Positions 15,512-24,501 of a stretch of 64,000 bases of DNA are shown in pieces (the stretch's first letter is position 1; each line of letters starts with the position of its first letter). The translations under genes were made by a program, and so were the position numbers. Under the pieces are notes generated by a model. It ran no database searches. It saw only the letters and a program-made list of their open reading frames with translations, and was not told where the DNA came from. The stretch is from Peribacillus asahii (GTDB lineage Bacteria; Bacillota; Bacilli; Bacillales; DSM-1321): assembly GCF_004006295.1 (NCBI RefSeq), contig NZ_CP026095.1, positions 2,404,001 to 2,468,000 of the forward strand, written 5' to 3'.

Positions 15512-16847
15512 AAGGAGGAATACTTTGAGGGAATTTAAACAGATTGAATGGATCATATGCCGTTTTCACTTCTCGAAGCCGGCTAAAATTCTCCCCATAG
15601 TACGCTCTTGGCCAATCTCTGATAAGCCGATCCGGCCAATTCACATAGTCACCCGTTGTATATGGAGATAAAGCGCTCCTTAACGCTTCTATCCAGCGGA
15701 TGTTTTGCCGTTCTTCTGCAAGATTGTTCCATGTAGCAAGGTACTCTTGGGCGATAATGGCATCCCGGTAATAAAAAGCAGTCTTATTGGGGGCGATCCG
15801 TCCTGCTTCTCCTCCAAGGGATTGGTGCCAAATGCCAGAATGTTCATTTGGAGCATTTGCTAAAAATTGTTTCATTGTCAAAATCGCTTTCTTTGAAAAA
15901 GGCTTATTCAGAAAAGATCCTGACCTTTTACGGTAGTCTGGTCGGTTTCCACTCGGATCGTCAAAGAATTGCACAGCTTCAATATATGGGACTTCCTTTA
16001 CCACAACATTTGTTGGTGAACCTGTATTGATTAAAGGCTGAAGAAGCTGTTTTAACTTGGATGACGTACCGACAAATTCACCTTGAGCGATAATTTGGTT
16101 GGCTTCCTTTGATTTTAATTCAATTTCTGAAGTTAGACGTACATCCGTGTTAGGCGCCCAATTTTGCCATGTATCAAATGCATCTTCGAAATCTTCCCAC
16201 CCCCATGTAATAGAGAACACTGACACCTTAGAAATAGGATGCACCCGGAATGTAAGAGACGTGACAATACCGAAGTTTCCGCCACCTCCTCCTCGACAAG
16301 CCCAAAATAGATCACTATTATGGTTTTTATTTGCTTTAATCAATTTAGCATCTACATGTCCACTCGCTCTTACCATTTCAATTTCAAGCAGATTGTCACA
16401 AGTAAGTCCAAACAATCGTGTTAACATTCCAATTCCGCCGCCAAGCGTAAGACCGACAAGACCTACACTGCTTTCCGTTCCTGCAGGGATAGTCGTGCCG
16501 TATTTCCATAATTCATTATATACTCGCCCTAAATTAGCTCCAGCTTCTATTTTTGCTGTCATTTCTTCACGATTGACAGTGATGTTACACATTTCGCTGA
16601 TATCAATTACAAGACCACCATTTACTAATGAAAAATTTTCATAGCTATGCCGGCCGCTTCTCACCCGAAATGGTATACGGTTTTCCCTCACCCACTTCAA
16701 TGCATTTAATACATCCTTAACATTCTGACAAAATACAATTAACCTTGGGAATTTTGGGACGCTTAAGTTATTATTTGTTCTTGCCTGCTCATATTCAGAA
16801 TCATCAGGTGTAACAATTCTCCCGGTAAGCTTTGTCTTTTCCAACAT
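15495..16847 (-). CDS. FAD-linked oxidase, berberine-bridge type, 450 aa
   Basis: FAD_binding_4 plus BBE domain oxidoreductase. The motif RVRSGRHSYENFS holds H67, the residue usually joined covalently to FAD. GLTLGGGIGMLTRLFGLTCDN and ACRGGGGGNFGIVTSLTF form the FAD pocket. The C-terminal BBE segment reads YYGENFSRLREVKTAYDPFN then LFKFPQSIPP. It resembles B. subtilis YgaK and YvdP (CotQ). The substrate is unknown. The last residues after QSIPP (FKRWF) are encoded across the junction with the recombinase gene, so the original C-terminus may have been replaced when the element inserted. Confidence 0.9.
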   Translation of the reverse strand: MLEKTKLTGRIVTPDDSEYEQARTNNNLSVPKFPRLIVFCQNVKDVLNALKWVRENRIPFRVRSGRHSYENFSLVNGGLVIDISEMCNITVNREEMTAKIEAGANLGRVYNELWKYGTTIPAGTESSVGLVGLTLGGGIGMLTRLFGLTCDNLLEIEMVRASGHVDAKLIKANKNHNSDLFWACRGGGGGNFGIVTSLTFRVHPISKVSVFSITWGWEDFEDAFDTWQNWAPNTDVRLTSEIELKSKEANQIIAQGEFVGTSSKLKQLLQPLINTGSPTNVVVKEVPYIEAVQFFDDPSGNRPDYRKRSGSFLNKPFSKKAILTMKQFLANAPNEHSGIWHQSLGGEAGRIAPNKTAFYYRDAIIAQEYLATWNNLAEERQNIRWIEALRSALSPYTTGDYVNWPDRLIRDWPRAYYGENFSRLREVKTAYDPFNLFKFPQSIPPFKRWF

Positions 16848-17105
16848 ATAACCCCTTTCTCAAACGATGTATAAAGGATGTTATATAATATGGAGAACTT
16901 CAGGAAAAGACACTTGCCTTTCTAGGAGAGGAATAAGGGACCAAAATCTCTCAAAAGTTCTCTGAACAAAAGCAATATCCATGTAGCGGACGAATAGAAT
17001 CCTTCATTTGCAGGTTTGTTCAAAAAGAAAATAATTTAACGAAAATTATTTTCAACATTAATTCTTTACAATTAAAAATAGACCTCAAAACCCTGTATTA
17101 TTAAT

Positions 17106-17378
17106 TCAGGATGTTAAAGCAATTGCTAGAGCATTTTGAGCACCAGACACAATTGCTGTATTCTCTTGGTCTGCATGAATACCAAATGACTTCATCCAGT
17201 TTAACCCCGCTGCTTTTTGATGTGGAATACCCGCTGGATCATTGTAATTGAGTAGTTGAGATGCATAACTTTTATTCACTACTTTTTGCATCACATCTAC
17301 TACAAGTTCATTCGATTGCTCAAAGGAAGCGACAAAGCCAAAACACAGCGGGGACTGACCCCATTGTCTATTAGACAT
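17106..17378 (-). pseudogene. Remnant of a MocR-type (GntR/aminotransferase) regulator
   Basis: The frame reads LLNYNDPAGIPHQKAAGLNW then MKSFGIHADQENTAIVSGAQ NALAIAL and stops. This is the opening of the PLP-binding aminotransferase domain of MocR-like regulators, which normally continues for another 300 residues; the N-terminal winged helix is also missing. In-frame coding-like sequence extends slightly upstream (TPEADKAKIK). It is clearly a fragment, left between the oxidase and the molybdenum hydroxylase operon. Confidence 0.75.
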
Positions 17379-17421
17379 TTTGATTTTAGCTTTATCTGCC
17401 TCAGGTGTTATACCTTTCTAC

Positions 17422-18216
17422 TTATCTATTTAATTGTTTCACTTTTACAGGCTTTTTTTCCTTGCTTACTTTGATGATTTGTCCGATAATACTGATGGCA
17501 ATTTCTTCTGATGTTTCCGAGCCGATTTCCAATCCGATTGGAGAATGGACCTGCTCCAACTGTTCTTGCGTGACCCCTTCACTTTTTAACTTTTCAAATA
17601 TGCTTATGACCTTGCGTTTACTGGCAACCATCCCAACATATGCAATCGGAAATTGCAGTGCCGTTTTTAATACAATATCATCACAGTCTTTTGTAACAAT
17701 TACCACATATGACTTTTCATTTAGATTGGCTGCGAGCAAAGCCTTTCCAATATCCTCGTTCACAAAAAGGTTTGTCGCATTAGGAAAGCGTTCCTTCGTA
17801 CAATAACCAACGCGATCATCGACAATGCAATAAGGATATTCGAGGAAATCAGCGAGCTTTGCCAACGCATAGCCTAAATGACCGGCTCCAGCCAGAACGA
17901 GTTCAGGCCTGCTTGTATAGACTTCAATAAAGACCCGTAACGTACCGCCACAATTCATCTGAATTCCGTCTTTTGCATGTTTATTCAATTTATATTCAAC
18001 GATTTTCGATTGGCCATTTTCGATCGCCTTTACACTATCTTCAATCACATAGTGTTCAGCCAAGCCCCCTCCGACAGTTCCTTCAATGGTACCATCCCGG
18101 TAGACAATCATTTTTCCAACATGCCTGGGAGTCGAGCCCTTTGATTCAATAATCATGGCTAAAGCAAAGGTTTCGTTTTGACGCGTCAGCATAGCCACTT
18201 TTTCCATCAGCAGCAT
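17422..18216 (-). CDS. XdhC/CoxF-type molybdenum hydroxylase maturation factor
   Basis: 264 residues from MLLMEKVAML. I chose this start over the ATG at 18243 because AGGGGGGAG lies 6-7 bases before it. The N-terminal XdhC_CoxI domain has ESKGSTPRHVGKMIV, GTVGGGLAEHYV and the MNCGGTLRVFIEV cysteine motif. The C-terminal Rossmann-like domain starts LVLAGAGHLGYALAKLADFL. XdhC proteins bind molybdenum cofactor, promote its sulfuration and insert it into xanthine dehydrogenase-type enzymes. It is last in the operon, equivalent in role to B. subtilis PucA. Confidence 0.88.
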   Translation of the reverse strand: MLLMEKVAMLTRQNETFALAMIIESKGSTPRHVGKMIVYRDGTIEGTVGGGLAEHYVIEDSVKAIENGQSKIVEYKLNKHAKDGIQMNCGGTLRVFIEVYTSRPELVLAGAGHLGYALAKLADFLEYPYCIVDDRVGYCTKERFPNATNLFVNEDIGKALLAANLNEKSYVVIVTKDCDDIVLKTALQFPIAYVGMVASKRKVISIFEKLKSEGVTQEQLEQVHSPIGLEIGSETSEEIAISIIGQIIKVSKEKKPVKVKQLNR

Positions 18217-18242
18217 GAAAAGCTCCCCCCTATTTTTAAACA

Positions 18243-19109
18243 TTAATTCGGTTGATATTGCTTCATACTAAGAAAATAACGTAAAAGATGTAACGCAACG
18301 GTTTTTCTGTAAGCCGCAGTGGAGCGTTGATCGTCGATTGGTCTAATGATCTTATCGAAGGCTGCCACAATCGCAGCGATGTCTGCATCGGCTAATGGTA
18401 TCGTTTTTCCAACCAGCTTCTTCTCAATATCAATGGAACGAACCATCGTAGGTCCGACCGCCCCGAAGGCAAATCGAATGTCATCGATTCGATCTTTGCT
18501 TATCCGGACGAAACCCGCAAACGATACTTTGGCAATGGCATCTGCGTTGCGGTTGCCGACTTTCTCGAAAACGACATGTGAATCTTCTAATACGGATGGC
18601 AGAATAATCTCCGTTACTATTTCATTGTGAAAGCGTTGAACCCGTCGTGGACCTTGAATAAAATCGCTAATCGCAACCATGCGATCACCATTTACGGAGC
18701 GCAACAGAAGCTTTGCATTGTATACATATAATAAAGGAAGCATGTCACCGGCTGGAGAGGCGTTGCAAATATTACCGCCTAATGTTCCCCTGTTTCTAAT
18801 TGCCGGGGCAGCAATTGTTTTAATTGCATTCTTGAAAGCAAAAGGAATCAACGGATTTTCAAGTAATTCACTATAGGTACAGCAGGCCCCGATGTGGAGA
18901 TCCTTGTGATGTTGATACACCTGCTTTAATTCGGAAAGATGATTAATAAAAACAATCGGTTTAGGGATTTTCGGAGGTACTCCCCTTCTACTTTTGTGAA
19001 GAACCATAACATCGGTGCCTCCGGCTATGATTGCACAATCTTCTCTATTCAATTGGCTCAACGTTTCGTCTAAACGCTCGAAGCGATACGCTGTTATTTT
19101 CTCTACCAT
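18243..19109 (-). CDS. Molybdenum hydroxylase FAD-binding subunit (CoxM/PucC type)
   Basis: 288 residues. The FAD-binding domain of the xanthine dehydrogenase/CO dehydrogenase medium subunit is seen in CAIIAGGTDVMVLHKSRRG and in the second FAD motif TIAAPAIRNRGTLGGNICNA SPAGD. The CO_deh_flav_C domain covers RVSFAGFVRISKDRIDDIRF-like sequence to the end. It transfers electrons from the iron-sulfur subunit to the final acceptor. The start overlaps the 3' end of the [2Fe-2S] gene by 7 bp, with AAGGTGAT as ribosome site. The stop overlaps a possible upstream ATG of xdhC, so the genes are coupled. Confidence 0.9.
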   Translation of the reverse strand: MVEKITAYRFERLDETLSQLNREDCAIIAGGTDVMVLHKSRRGVPPKIPKPIVFINHLSELKQVYQHHKDLHIGACCTYSELLENPLIPFAFKNAIKTIAAPAIRNRGTLGGNICNASPAGDMLPLLYVYNAKLLLRSVNGDRMVAISDFIQGPRRVQRFHNEIVTEIILPSVLEDSHVVFEKVGNRNADAIAKVSFAGFVRISKDRIDDIRFAFGAVGPTMVRSIDIEKKLVGKTIPLADADIAAIVAAFDKIIRPIDDQRSTAAYRKTVALHLLRYFLSMKQYQPN

Positions 19110-19570
19110 AAGCCATCACCTTTTTTAGCTGCTAGGTTAATCGCTTCAACAATCATATTGTAGCCCGTACATCGGCACAGATTTCCGGAGATGCCTTCAC
19201 GAATTTCAGCCTCTGAAGGATGAGGATTTTTAGATAACAAAGCTGCACTTGCCATAATCATCCCCGGAATGCAATAGCCGCATTGCACTCCCCCGGCGAT
19301 GGAATAGCTCTCATCTAAAATTTTAAATTGTTCCGTTTCAATGATGCCTTCGATCGTTTGAATATCGGCACCAGCAATCGAGCCAATTGGAATAAGGCAG
19401 CTGTTTTGCAGGAGGTTATTCACAAAAACACTGCAGGCTCCGCACTCCCCTTCACCACAGCCTTCCTTTGTTCCGATTAACTCAAACTCATCTCTTAATA
19501 AATCTAGTAATCTTGCTGTAGCAGGGGCGTCAGTTTCTACCGTTCTTCCATTTAGTGTGAATTTAATCAA
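19103..19570 (-). CDS. Molybdenum hydroxylase [2Fe-2S] subunit (CoxS/PucE type)
   Basis: 155 residues from a TTG start that overlaps the TGA of the large-subunit gene. The plant-type ferredoxin cluster cysteines are C38, C43, C46 and C58 (GCGEGECGACSVFV...NSC). The second cluster uses C97, C100, C132 and C134 (QCGYCIPGM and GNLCRCTGY). Both clusters are complete, so the subunit should carry electrons from the molybdenum site to the flavin subunit. The ribosome site GAAGGTGAAGAGGG lies inside the end of the previous gene. Confidence 0.93.
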   Translation of the reverse strand: MIKFTLNGRTVETDAPATARLLDLLRDEFELIGTKEGCGEGECGACSVFVNNLLQNSCLIPIGSIAGADIQTIEGIIETEQFKILDESYSIAGGVQCGYCIPGMIMASAALLSKNPHPSEAEIREGISGNLCRCTGYNMIVEAINLAAKKGDGLW

Positions 19571-21726
19571 CCCTCTTCACCTTCTTTCATCCAAAGACTT
19601 TCAATAATGACTTCCGGTGTAATCGGAATTTGCTGAAAAGAAGTTTGCAGGGCATCCTCAATCGCAGCTTGGACTGCTGGAGCGCCTCCAATTAAAGTCA
19701 ATTCACCTGCGCCCTTCGCCCCGTATGGACCATCAGCATAGGGGTTATCAAAGACCTTGCTTTCGATTGAAACAACATCCAATGAAGTCGGCGGTCCATA
19801 ATCCGATATACTTTTTTGTTGGATTCTACCTTGCTTTGACGTCATCTTTTCTAGATATCCGTATGCTAGCCCTTGAGCCAAACCACCGTCAATTTGGCCT
19901 TTCATAATCCGTTCATCGATGACCTTCCCAACTTCATAATTGCCGTATACTTTTTCTAACTTTATATTTCCTGTTAACGTATCAACTTCTACTTCAACGA
20001 TATTAACGCCCCATGAATAAGCCGGGTAGGCATCTCCAGTGAAGGTTTTCTCGTCCCAAGGAATCATTTCACGGTGAACATAGTGCTCAACCACTTCCTG
20101 TTCCACCCCTGTTTGCCACTGATTCTTAAGTTTTTTTGCGGCCCGTTCAAGCAATTTTCCGACAATCATCGTCGTCCTGGAAGCTACTGTCGGACCCGAG
20201 TCGGGAACCTCTTTTGTGTCGGGATAAGGGTACAAAATATCTTCGAACGGGAGGTCAAGTTCTTTGGCGACAATTTTACACAACGTCGTCAAAATACCTT
20301 GTCCCATATCAGAGTTTGAGATTTTTAGTGATACCTGGTCGCCCTTTGATTTAACTAGCTTCACCGTTGCTTTAATATGATCTCTTTCGCCGCTGCCTGT
20401 AAATCCACAGCCGTGGAGGAACAGCGAAGTTCCTATGCCTTTTTTATAGCGCTGATTTTGTTGATTTAAGCGCTGAAAGTCTTCTTTTTTCTTTTTGTAT
20501 TCTGACACGTTGAGTACGTCCTCAATCATTTCTTCCACTAATATCGGGTCGCGGAATTTACCTTTGGTGATGGTGGGGTCTCCTTGTTTGACGAGGTATT
20601 TTCGTTTATATTCAAGCGGGTCGATTTTTGCCAGTTTACTAAGATGTCCAATATGACTTTCGATTCCGGCAAAGCTTTGTGGAGCACCAAAGCCTCTGAA
20701 AGCGCCGTTCGGAACGGTATTGGTTTTTAAGACATAGCCTTTTGCATGAAAATGTGGAATTTTATAAACACCAGCACTGTTTATTAATGCGCGCTGCAGC
20801 ACGACAGAGCTCAATCCTACATTCGCCCCTCCATCGAGAAAGATGTCAACACACATGCTCACAATATTTCCTTCCTTATCAAGGGCCGTTCGATATTTGA
20901 GTTTGGCCGGATGTCTTTTCGTCGTAACCAGCATATCCTCAGAACGGTCGAACACGAGCATTACCGATTTTTTGACTGCTCTTGCGGCAACGGCTACGTG
21001 ACAAGCCATCATCGAAGGATAATCTTCTTTGCCGCCAAAACCTCCACCGGTAGGACTTTGAACAACTCTGACTTCCTCGTCACCACAGGCTAATGCGCTT
21101 AGCAATGCATTTTTTATATAATAAAGACATTGCATCGATCCCTGGACGACAATTTCATCATCCTTATAAACGGCGAGCATTCCTTGCGGCTCAAGGTAGA
21201 CATGCTCCTGATAACCCGTATCATATTCTTCTTCGATGATTTGATGGGCTCCCTGCTCGATAGCTGAAATGTTCTCTAAGCTTTCTCCAAATTCATAGCT
21301 TGCCAAAACTAAGGGTACTGATTTTTGCTTGATTGCTTCGTCCAATGTATAGATAGCCTGATGTTCTTCAAATTCAACCTTCACTTCATTTAACAAACTG
21401 TACAGGATATCCAGGTCTTTGCCAGTGAGCATGAGAATTGGCTCACCAATATAATTGACCCACTCATTGGCAAAAATGGGCTGATCTTCTTTGATAATTT
21501 TGACATAATTCGGTCCGGGGATATGCTCTGCTCCAACAGCTTCATACCCTTCCGGAAGGTTAGGTAATTGAATGGATATGATTTTTCCATAAGCAATTGG
21601 CGACCGATACAAAACACCATAAACCATATTTTCCACTTTCACGTCACTAATATAGGGCAACTGGCCCGATACTTTACCTTTATGGTCCTTTTTGGGCACT
21701 GAGGTGCTTATGTCTTTGAGATTCAT
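19567..21726 (-). CDS. Molybdenum hydroxylase large subunit, xanthine dehydrogenase type
   Basis: 719 residues with the Ald_Xan_dh_C and molybdopterin-binding domains. Motifs seen are TGGGFGGKEDYPSMMA near residue 230, GAFRGFGAPQSFAGIESHI, SNSDMGQGILTTLCK, DSGPTVASRTTM and the catalytic glutamate in GAKGAGELTLIGGAP near the C-terminus. It hydroxylates purines or other N-heterocycles and aldehydes; xanthine is likely from the PucB/PucA-like partners, but the substrate cannot be fixed from sequence. It is the first of four tightly overlapping genes, with GAAGGGTG before the ATG. Confidence 0.92.
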   Translation of the reverse strand: MNLKDISTSVPKKDHKGKVSGQLPYISDVKVENMVYGVLYRSPIAYGKIISIQLPNLPEGYEAVGAEHIPGPNYVKIIKEDQPIFANEWVNYIGEPILMLTGKDLDILYSLLNEVKVEFEEHQAIYTLDEAIKQKSVPLVLASYEFGESLENISAIEQGAHQIIEEEYDTGYQEHVYLEPQGMLAVYKDDEIVVQGSMQCLYYIKNALLSALACGDEEVRVVQSPTGGGFGGKEDYPSMMACHVAVAARAVKKSVMLVFDRSEDMLVTTKRHPAKLKYRTALDKEGNIVSMCVDIFLDGGANVGLSSVVLQRALINSAGVYKIPHFHAKGYVLKTNTVPNGAFRGFGAPQSFAGIESHIGHLSKLAKIDPLEYKRKYLVKQGDPTITKGKFRDPILVEEMIEDVLNVSEYKKKKEDFQRLNQQNQRYKKGIGTSLFLHGCGFTGSGERDHIKATVKLVKSKGDQVSLKISNSDMGQGILTTLCKIVAKELDLPFEDILYPYPDTKEVPDSGPTVASRTTMIVGKLLERAAKKLKNQWQTGVEQEVVEHYVHREMIPWDEKTFTGDAYPAYSWGVNIVEVEVDTLTGNIKLEKVYGNYEVGKVIDERIMKGQIDGGLAQGLAYGYLEKMTSKQGRIQQKSISDYGPPTSLDVVSIESKVFDNPYADGPYGAKGAGELTLIGGAPAVQAAIEDALQTSFQQIPITPEVIIESLWMKEGEEG

Positions 21727-21861
21727 TGCAACAACACCCTTCGACTCATTTTTTTAAAGGGACATATTCTGAATAGAAACCTCTTCCTACGATTTTATCA
21801 ATGAGAATGATCTTTTATGATTCATTTCTATTAAAGATTTTCGTAGTTTTTAATTATATTT

Positions 21862-22461
21862 TCACTTCGAGAAATTTAAAGCTTTATTATAATCAATGGC
21901 TTTTCGGTAATCCTCCGGCGTATCAACATCCATTAATACTCCAGCATCATCTACATTCATGTATTGCTTTTCGTAACCGCCCAGGACCATACGCAAATTA
22001 CTTTCTGGATTGGTTTCGAGAATTTTCTGTTTCACTTCGCTTGATAATTTGATGGGATGGCCGCCTTTATAGTCAAAGCTGGGAATAACCACGTCTCCTT
22101 TGTGTTTTGCTAGTAGCTGAACAGTCTCTTTTTTAACAAGCGGACAATCTCCGGGTGTTATAAAGAAGGTTGGAGCATTTACTTCGTTGCAGCCCTTTTG
22201 AATGGAATGAAACATTCCCTGATTAAAGTTTTCATTATAAACAAACTTGATATGAAATGAATAGGAATTTTTACTGATGATTTTGGCAATTTCCTCTTGG
22301 ATGATTTCCGCTTGAAACCCAGCTATGACGATGACCCTGCTGCATAATCCTTCAAATTTAGAGATCGTTTGCTCCAACACGCTCATTTGCCCCATCGGCA
22401 AAGTCATTTTAAATGCATTCGCTCGGCTGGAATATCCAGCAGCTAGGACGATTGCTTCCAT
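21862..22461 (-). CDS. Molybdenum cofactor cytidylyltransferase (MocA/PucB type)
   Basis: 199 residues. The NTP-transferase motif IVLAAGYSSRANAFKMTLPM is at the N-terminus, followed by ITPGDCPLVKKETV (metal-binding aspartate) and GGHPIKLSSEV. It forms molybdopterin cytosine dinucleotide, or a related dinucleotide, for hydroxylases such as the one encoded downstream. I start at MEAIV (22461), with AGAAGG 8 bases upstream, rather than at the GTG three codons earlier. A gap of 135 bp separates it from the large-subunit gene, so it may share the operon promoter. Confidence 0.88.
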   Translation of the reverse strand: MEAIVLAAGYSSRANAFKMTLPMGQMSVLEQTISKFEGLCSRVIVIAGFQAEIIQEEIAKIISKNSYSFHIKFVYNENFNQGMFHSIQKGCNEVNAPTFFITPGDCPLVKKETVQLLAKHKGDVVIPSFDYKGGHPIKLSSEVKQKILETNPESNLRMVLGGYEKQYMNVDDAGVLMDVDTPEDYRKAIDYNKALNFSK

Positions 22462-22865
22462 GTTTGTCACCTTCTACCTATCATTTTTCTTAGTTCTCAC
22501 AATAAAAGCACAAGTGGAGTAAGGATTTGCTGTATGGACTATTAATAGATCATTGATTGTTTATGATTTGAATTTTAATTGAAGAATCTGGATAGTGTTT
22601 TTTCCTTATATGCGTAAAAGCCTCATTATATTACTTATGGTACGCTTCACCACACCTATTTAACTGGCAGTTTTTCTCCTTTTATTTCCTCAATTTACCC
22701 ATCTTAAAATTTCTCAAATCGTCTTTTTCCGCCTATTATGTCCAGTTCTTTTTATAAAATATGGGCATAATATCCATGGCAATCACAAATAAAAGAGATT
22801 ACGATACGAGCGGTAATTATACTCGAAGCATGTACATAATGTTTAAATTCATCAGGAGGTTACAT
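22462..22865. other. Divergent intergenic region upstream of the hydroxylase operon and nupC remnant
   Basis: About 400 bp of AT-rich DNA should hold the promoters of both units. I see no convincing -35/-10 pair or operator palindrome, and no riboswitch-like structure. Confidence 0.35.
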
Positions 22866-23264
22866 ATGCGATACGGTATTTCTATTTTAGGTATTCTTGT
22901 TGTATTGTTATTGGCTTGGTTGGCAAGCTCCAATCGAAAAGTAGTAAAATTCAAACCAATTATCATGATGATTGCCATCCAAATTATTTTATCAGTGTTA
23001 CTGTTAAATACAGAATTCGGCTTCAACATCATCATGGGAATATCTACAATTTTTAGCACACTACTCGAATACGCAAACGAAGGGGTTTCCTTTGTGTTTG
23101 GCGGCATGGCGAACGCGGGAGAGGCACCCTTCTTTTTAACTGTATTATTGCCAATTATATTTATTTCTGTATTGATTGGGATTCTTCAACATCTAGAAAT
23201 TCTCCCGTTCCTCATGAAGGGAATTGGATGGCTATTAAGTAAAGTGACAATGTGTACGTTTTAA
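22866..23264 (+). pseudogene. nupC: Truncated NupC-type nucleoside transporter
   Basis: It starts at MRYGISILGILVVLLLAWLA after a good ribosome site (AGGAGGT). The sequence SSNRKVVKFKPIIMMIAIQI and NEGVSFVFGG, then FFLTVLLPIIFISVLIGILQ, is the N-terminal third of concentrative nucleoside transporters. After LLSKV the frame turns to TMCTF and stops, where family members continue for more than 250 residues. No continuation is found downstream. A purine-linked transporter beside a xanthine dehydrogenase operon makes sense functionally, but this copy is dead. Confidence 0.8.
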
Positions 23265-23384
23265 TTTCTAGAAGATTGTTCACTCTTATTTAGCAAAAAG
23301 TGTTCAATTTCATCAGGTTACAGCATAGAGATCACTACCTTATACTCCTAACGTTTTAGTTTAAATATGGCGGAACATAAATCT

Positions 23385-23520
23385 AGTTACTGCTTTATTT
23401 TGAATAATTATACACCTCAATTAATACTAAAGAGCCATTCTAAACGAAAAGGCTCTTTACTCACTGTTACATCTTTTAATTATTGTTTCTTGCAAGTAAT
23501 GAACAGTACCTCACACGACT
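23385..23520 (+). repeat. Repeat with embedded terminator hairpin, copy at 35786-35905
   Basis: ACTAAAGAGCC, a short loop, then AAAAGGCTCTTTAC form a strong hairpin. The surrounding sequence (TCACTGTTACAT, CTTGCAAGTA, TGAACAGTACCTCACA) is also shared with 35786-35905. The whole block is therefore a dispersed repeat, not just a terminator. The rest of 23265-23822 holds nothing else I can recognise. Confidence 0.55.
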
Positions 23521-23822
23521 CGACTGTCAAAAAATTATCCCGGTATTGTTTTTTCAACATCTCAACACCTATCCATACAATACTATTTAGCTTTCCAACC
23601 GCCCTTTCATCCCCACCCTTGCAAGGATATCACTAGATAGTTGAAATTCAAGTATATTTGGCAAGCCTAGAATTATGTCGTAAGTGTTTTGCTTCTTACA
23701 TTTTGGACACGTAGGTGAGATTCTTCAGTATTGTTCACTTGATCTCCTCTTTCTCACTTCTGCCAACTAAAACGAATGGGCTAACTCATCCAATATAAGT
23801 TAGCCCTCGTTGTCTGCATTTT

Positions 23823-24029
23823 TTAAAGTTCCAGACCGTTTAAAATTTCTCTTAACGTCTTTAACTCTTCAACCGTCAATGTTAGACCTTTTCCCATCTT
23901 CTCATGCCCAGGTGCCCATTCACGTAAATCGTACTTTGGTTCTTTACCGTTCCAGCTAACAAGATTAAGTTCTTTCTTCCATCCCTTTGCGGATTGGGAA
24001 AGGATACCATTGGTTTGGATAATATCAAT
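23823..24029 (-). pseudogene. ydbC: 5'-truncated YdbC/PC4-family ssDNA-binding protein
   Basis: The minus strand encodes GILSQSAKGWKKELNLVSWN and then KYDLREWAPGHEKMGKGLTL TVEELKTLREILNGLEL, which is the YdbC-type PC4-like single-stranded nucleic-acid-binding fold almost to its end. A stop codon lies just before the first preserved codon and no start is available, so about the first seven residues are lost. The break is near the start of an IS6 transposase remnant on the other strand. Confidence 0.7.
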
Positions 24030-24182
24030 TCAGGTTCTTGGTGCAGTCGTAACTATCCTTGCTCCTTTGTGAGAGTAGATGTGGAACAGAAGTCTGTCGT
24101 TTTAATGCGAATGGAAATTAGGAATGGAGACATCCGTACAAGGGAATATCGTGAACTGCTTACTCACAAGCTCCAAAATTGA

Positions 24183-24500
24183 AATTTTCGTGATTTGACC
24201 GAAATGATGGAAGTAAGCCAACCAATGATTCTTGGCGAGTCGATGAGACGTATGTGAAAGTCATAGGTCAATGGATGTATTTATATCGTGCTGTCGATTC
24301 GAAAGGAGATACCATTGATTTTTATCTAAGTAAAACAAGAAAAAAGGCTTCAAAGCATTCTTAAAGAAAGCTTCATGTTCGTTCTATGTTTGGATTCAAG
24401 TTGTATGAAACAACCGCCTCTATATTGAGTGGCACTGAAGCCATGTGTATAATGAAAAAAGGACAGCTTCACCAAGTGAAGTCTGCCCAAAATGAAATTC
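24183..24500 (+). pseudogene. Degraded IS6-family (IS240-like) transposase
   Basis: Three separate pieces of one IS6 transposase are readable in order. They are FRDLTEMMEV, then DSWRVDETYVKVIGQWMYLY with RAVDSKGDTIDFYLSKTR, then HVRSMFGFKLYETTASILSG and EAMCIMKKGQ in another frame. Internal deletions and frameshifts inactivate it. It abuts the 3' end of the response regulator gene. Upstream, 24030-24182 has a short open frame ending REYRELLTHKLQN that I do not recognise. Confidence 0.8.
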
Positions 24501-24501
24501 G

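Noticed and set aside
15521..15671. Apparent ribosome site AAAGGAGG and TTG start right after the serine recombinase
   Set aside because: The sequence is the complement of the oxidase codons for QSIPPF. The frame is short and antisense to the oxidase.
23367..23636. Plus-strand open frame of 89 codons
   Set aside because: It covers the dispersed hairpin repeat, has no ribosome site and its product resembles nothing. I treat it as non-coding.
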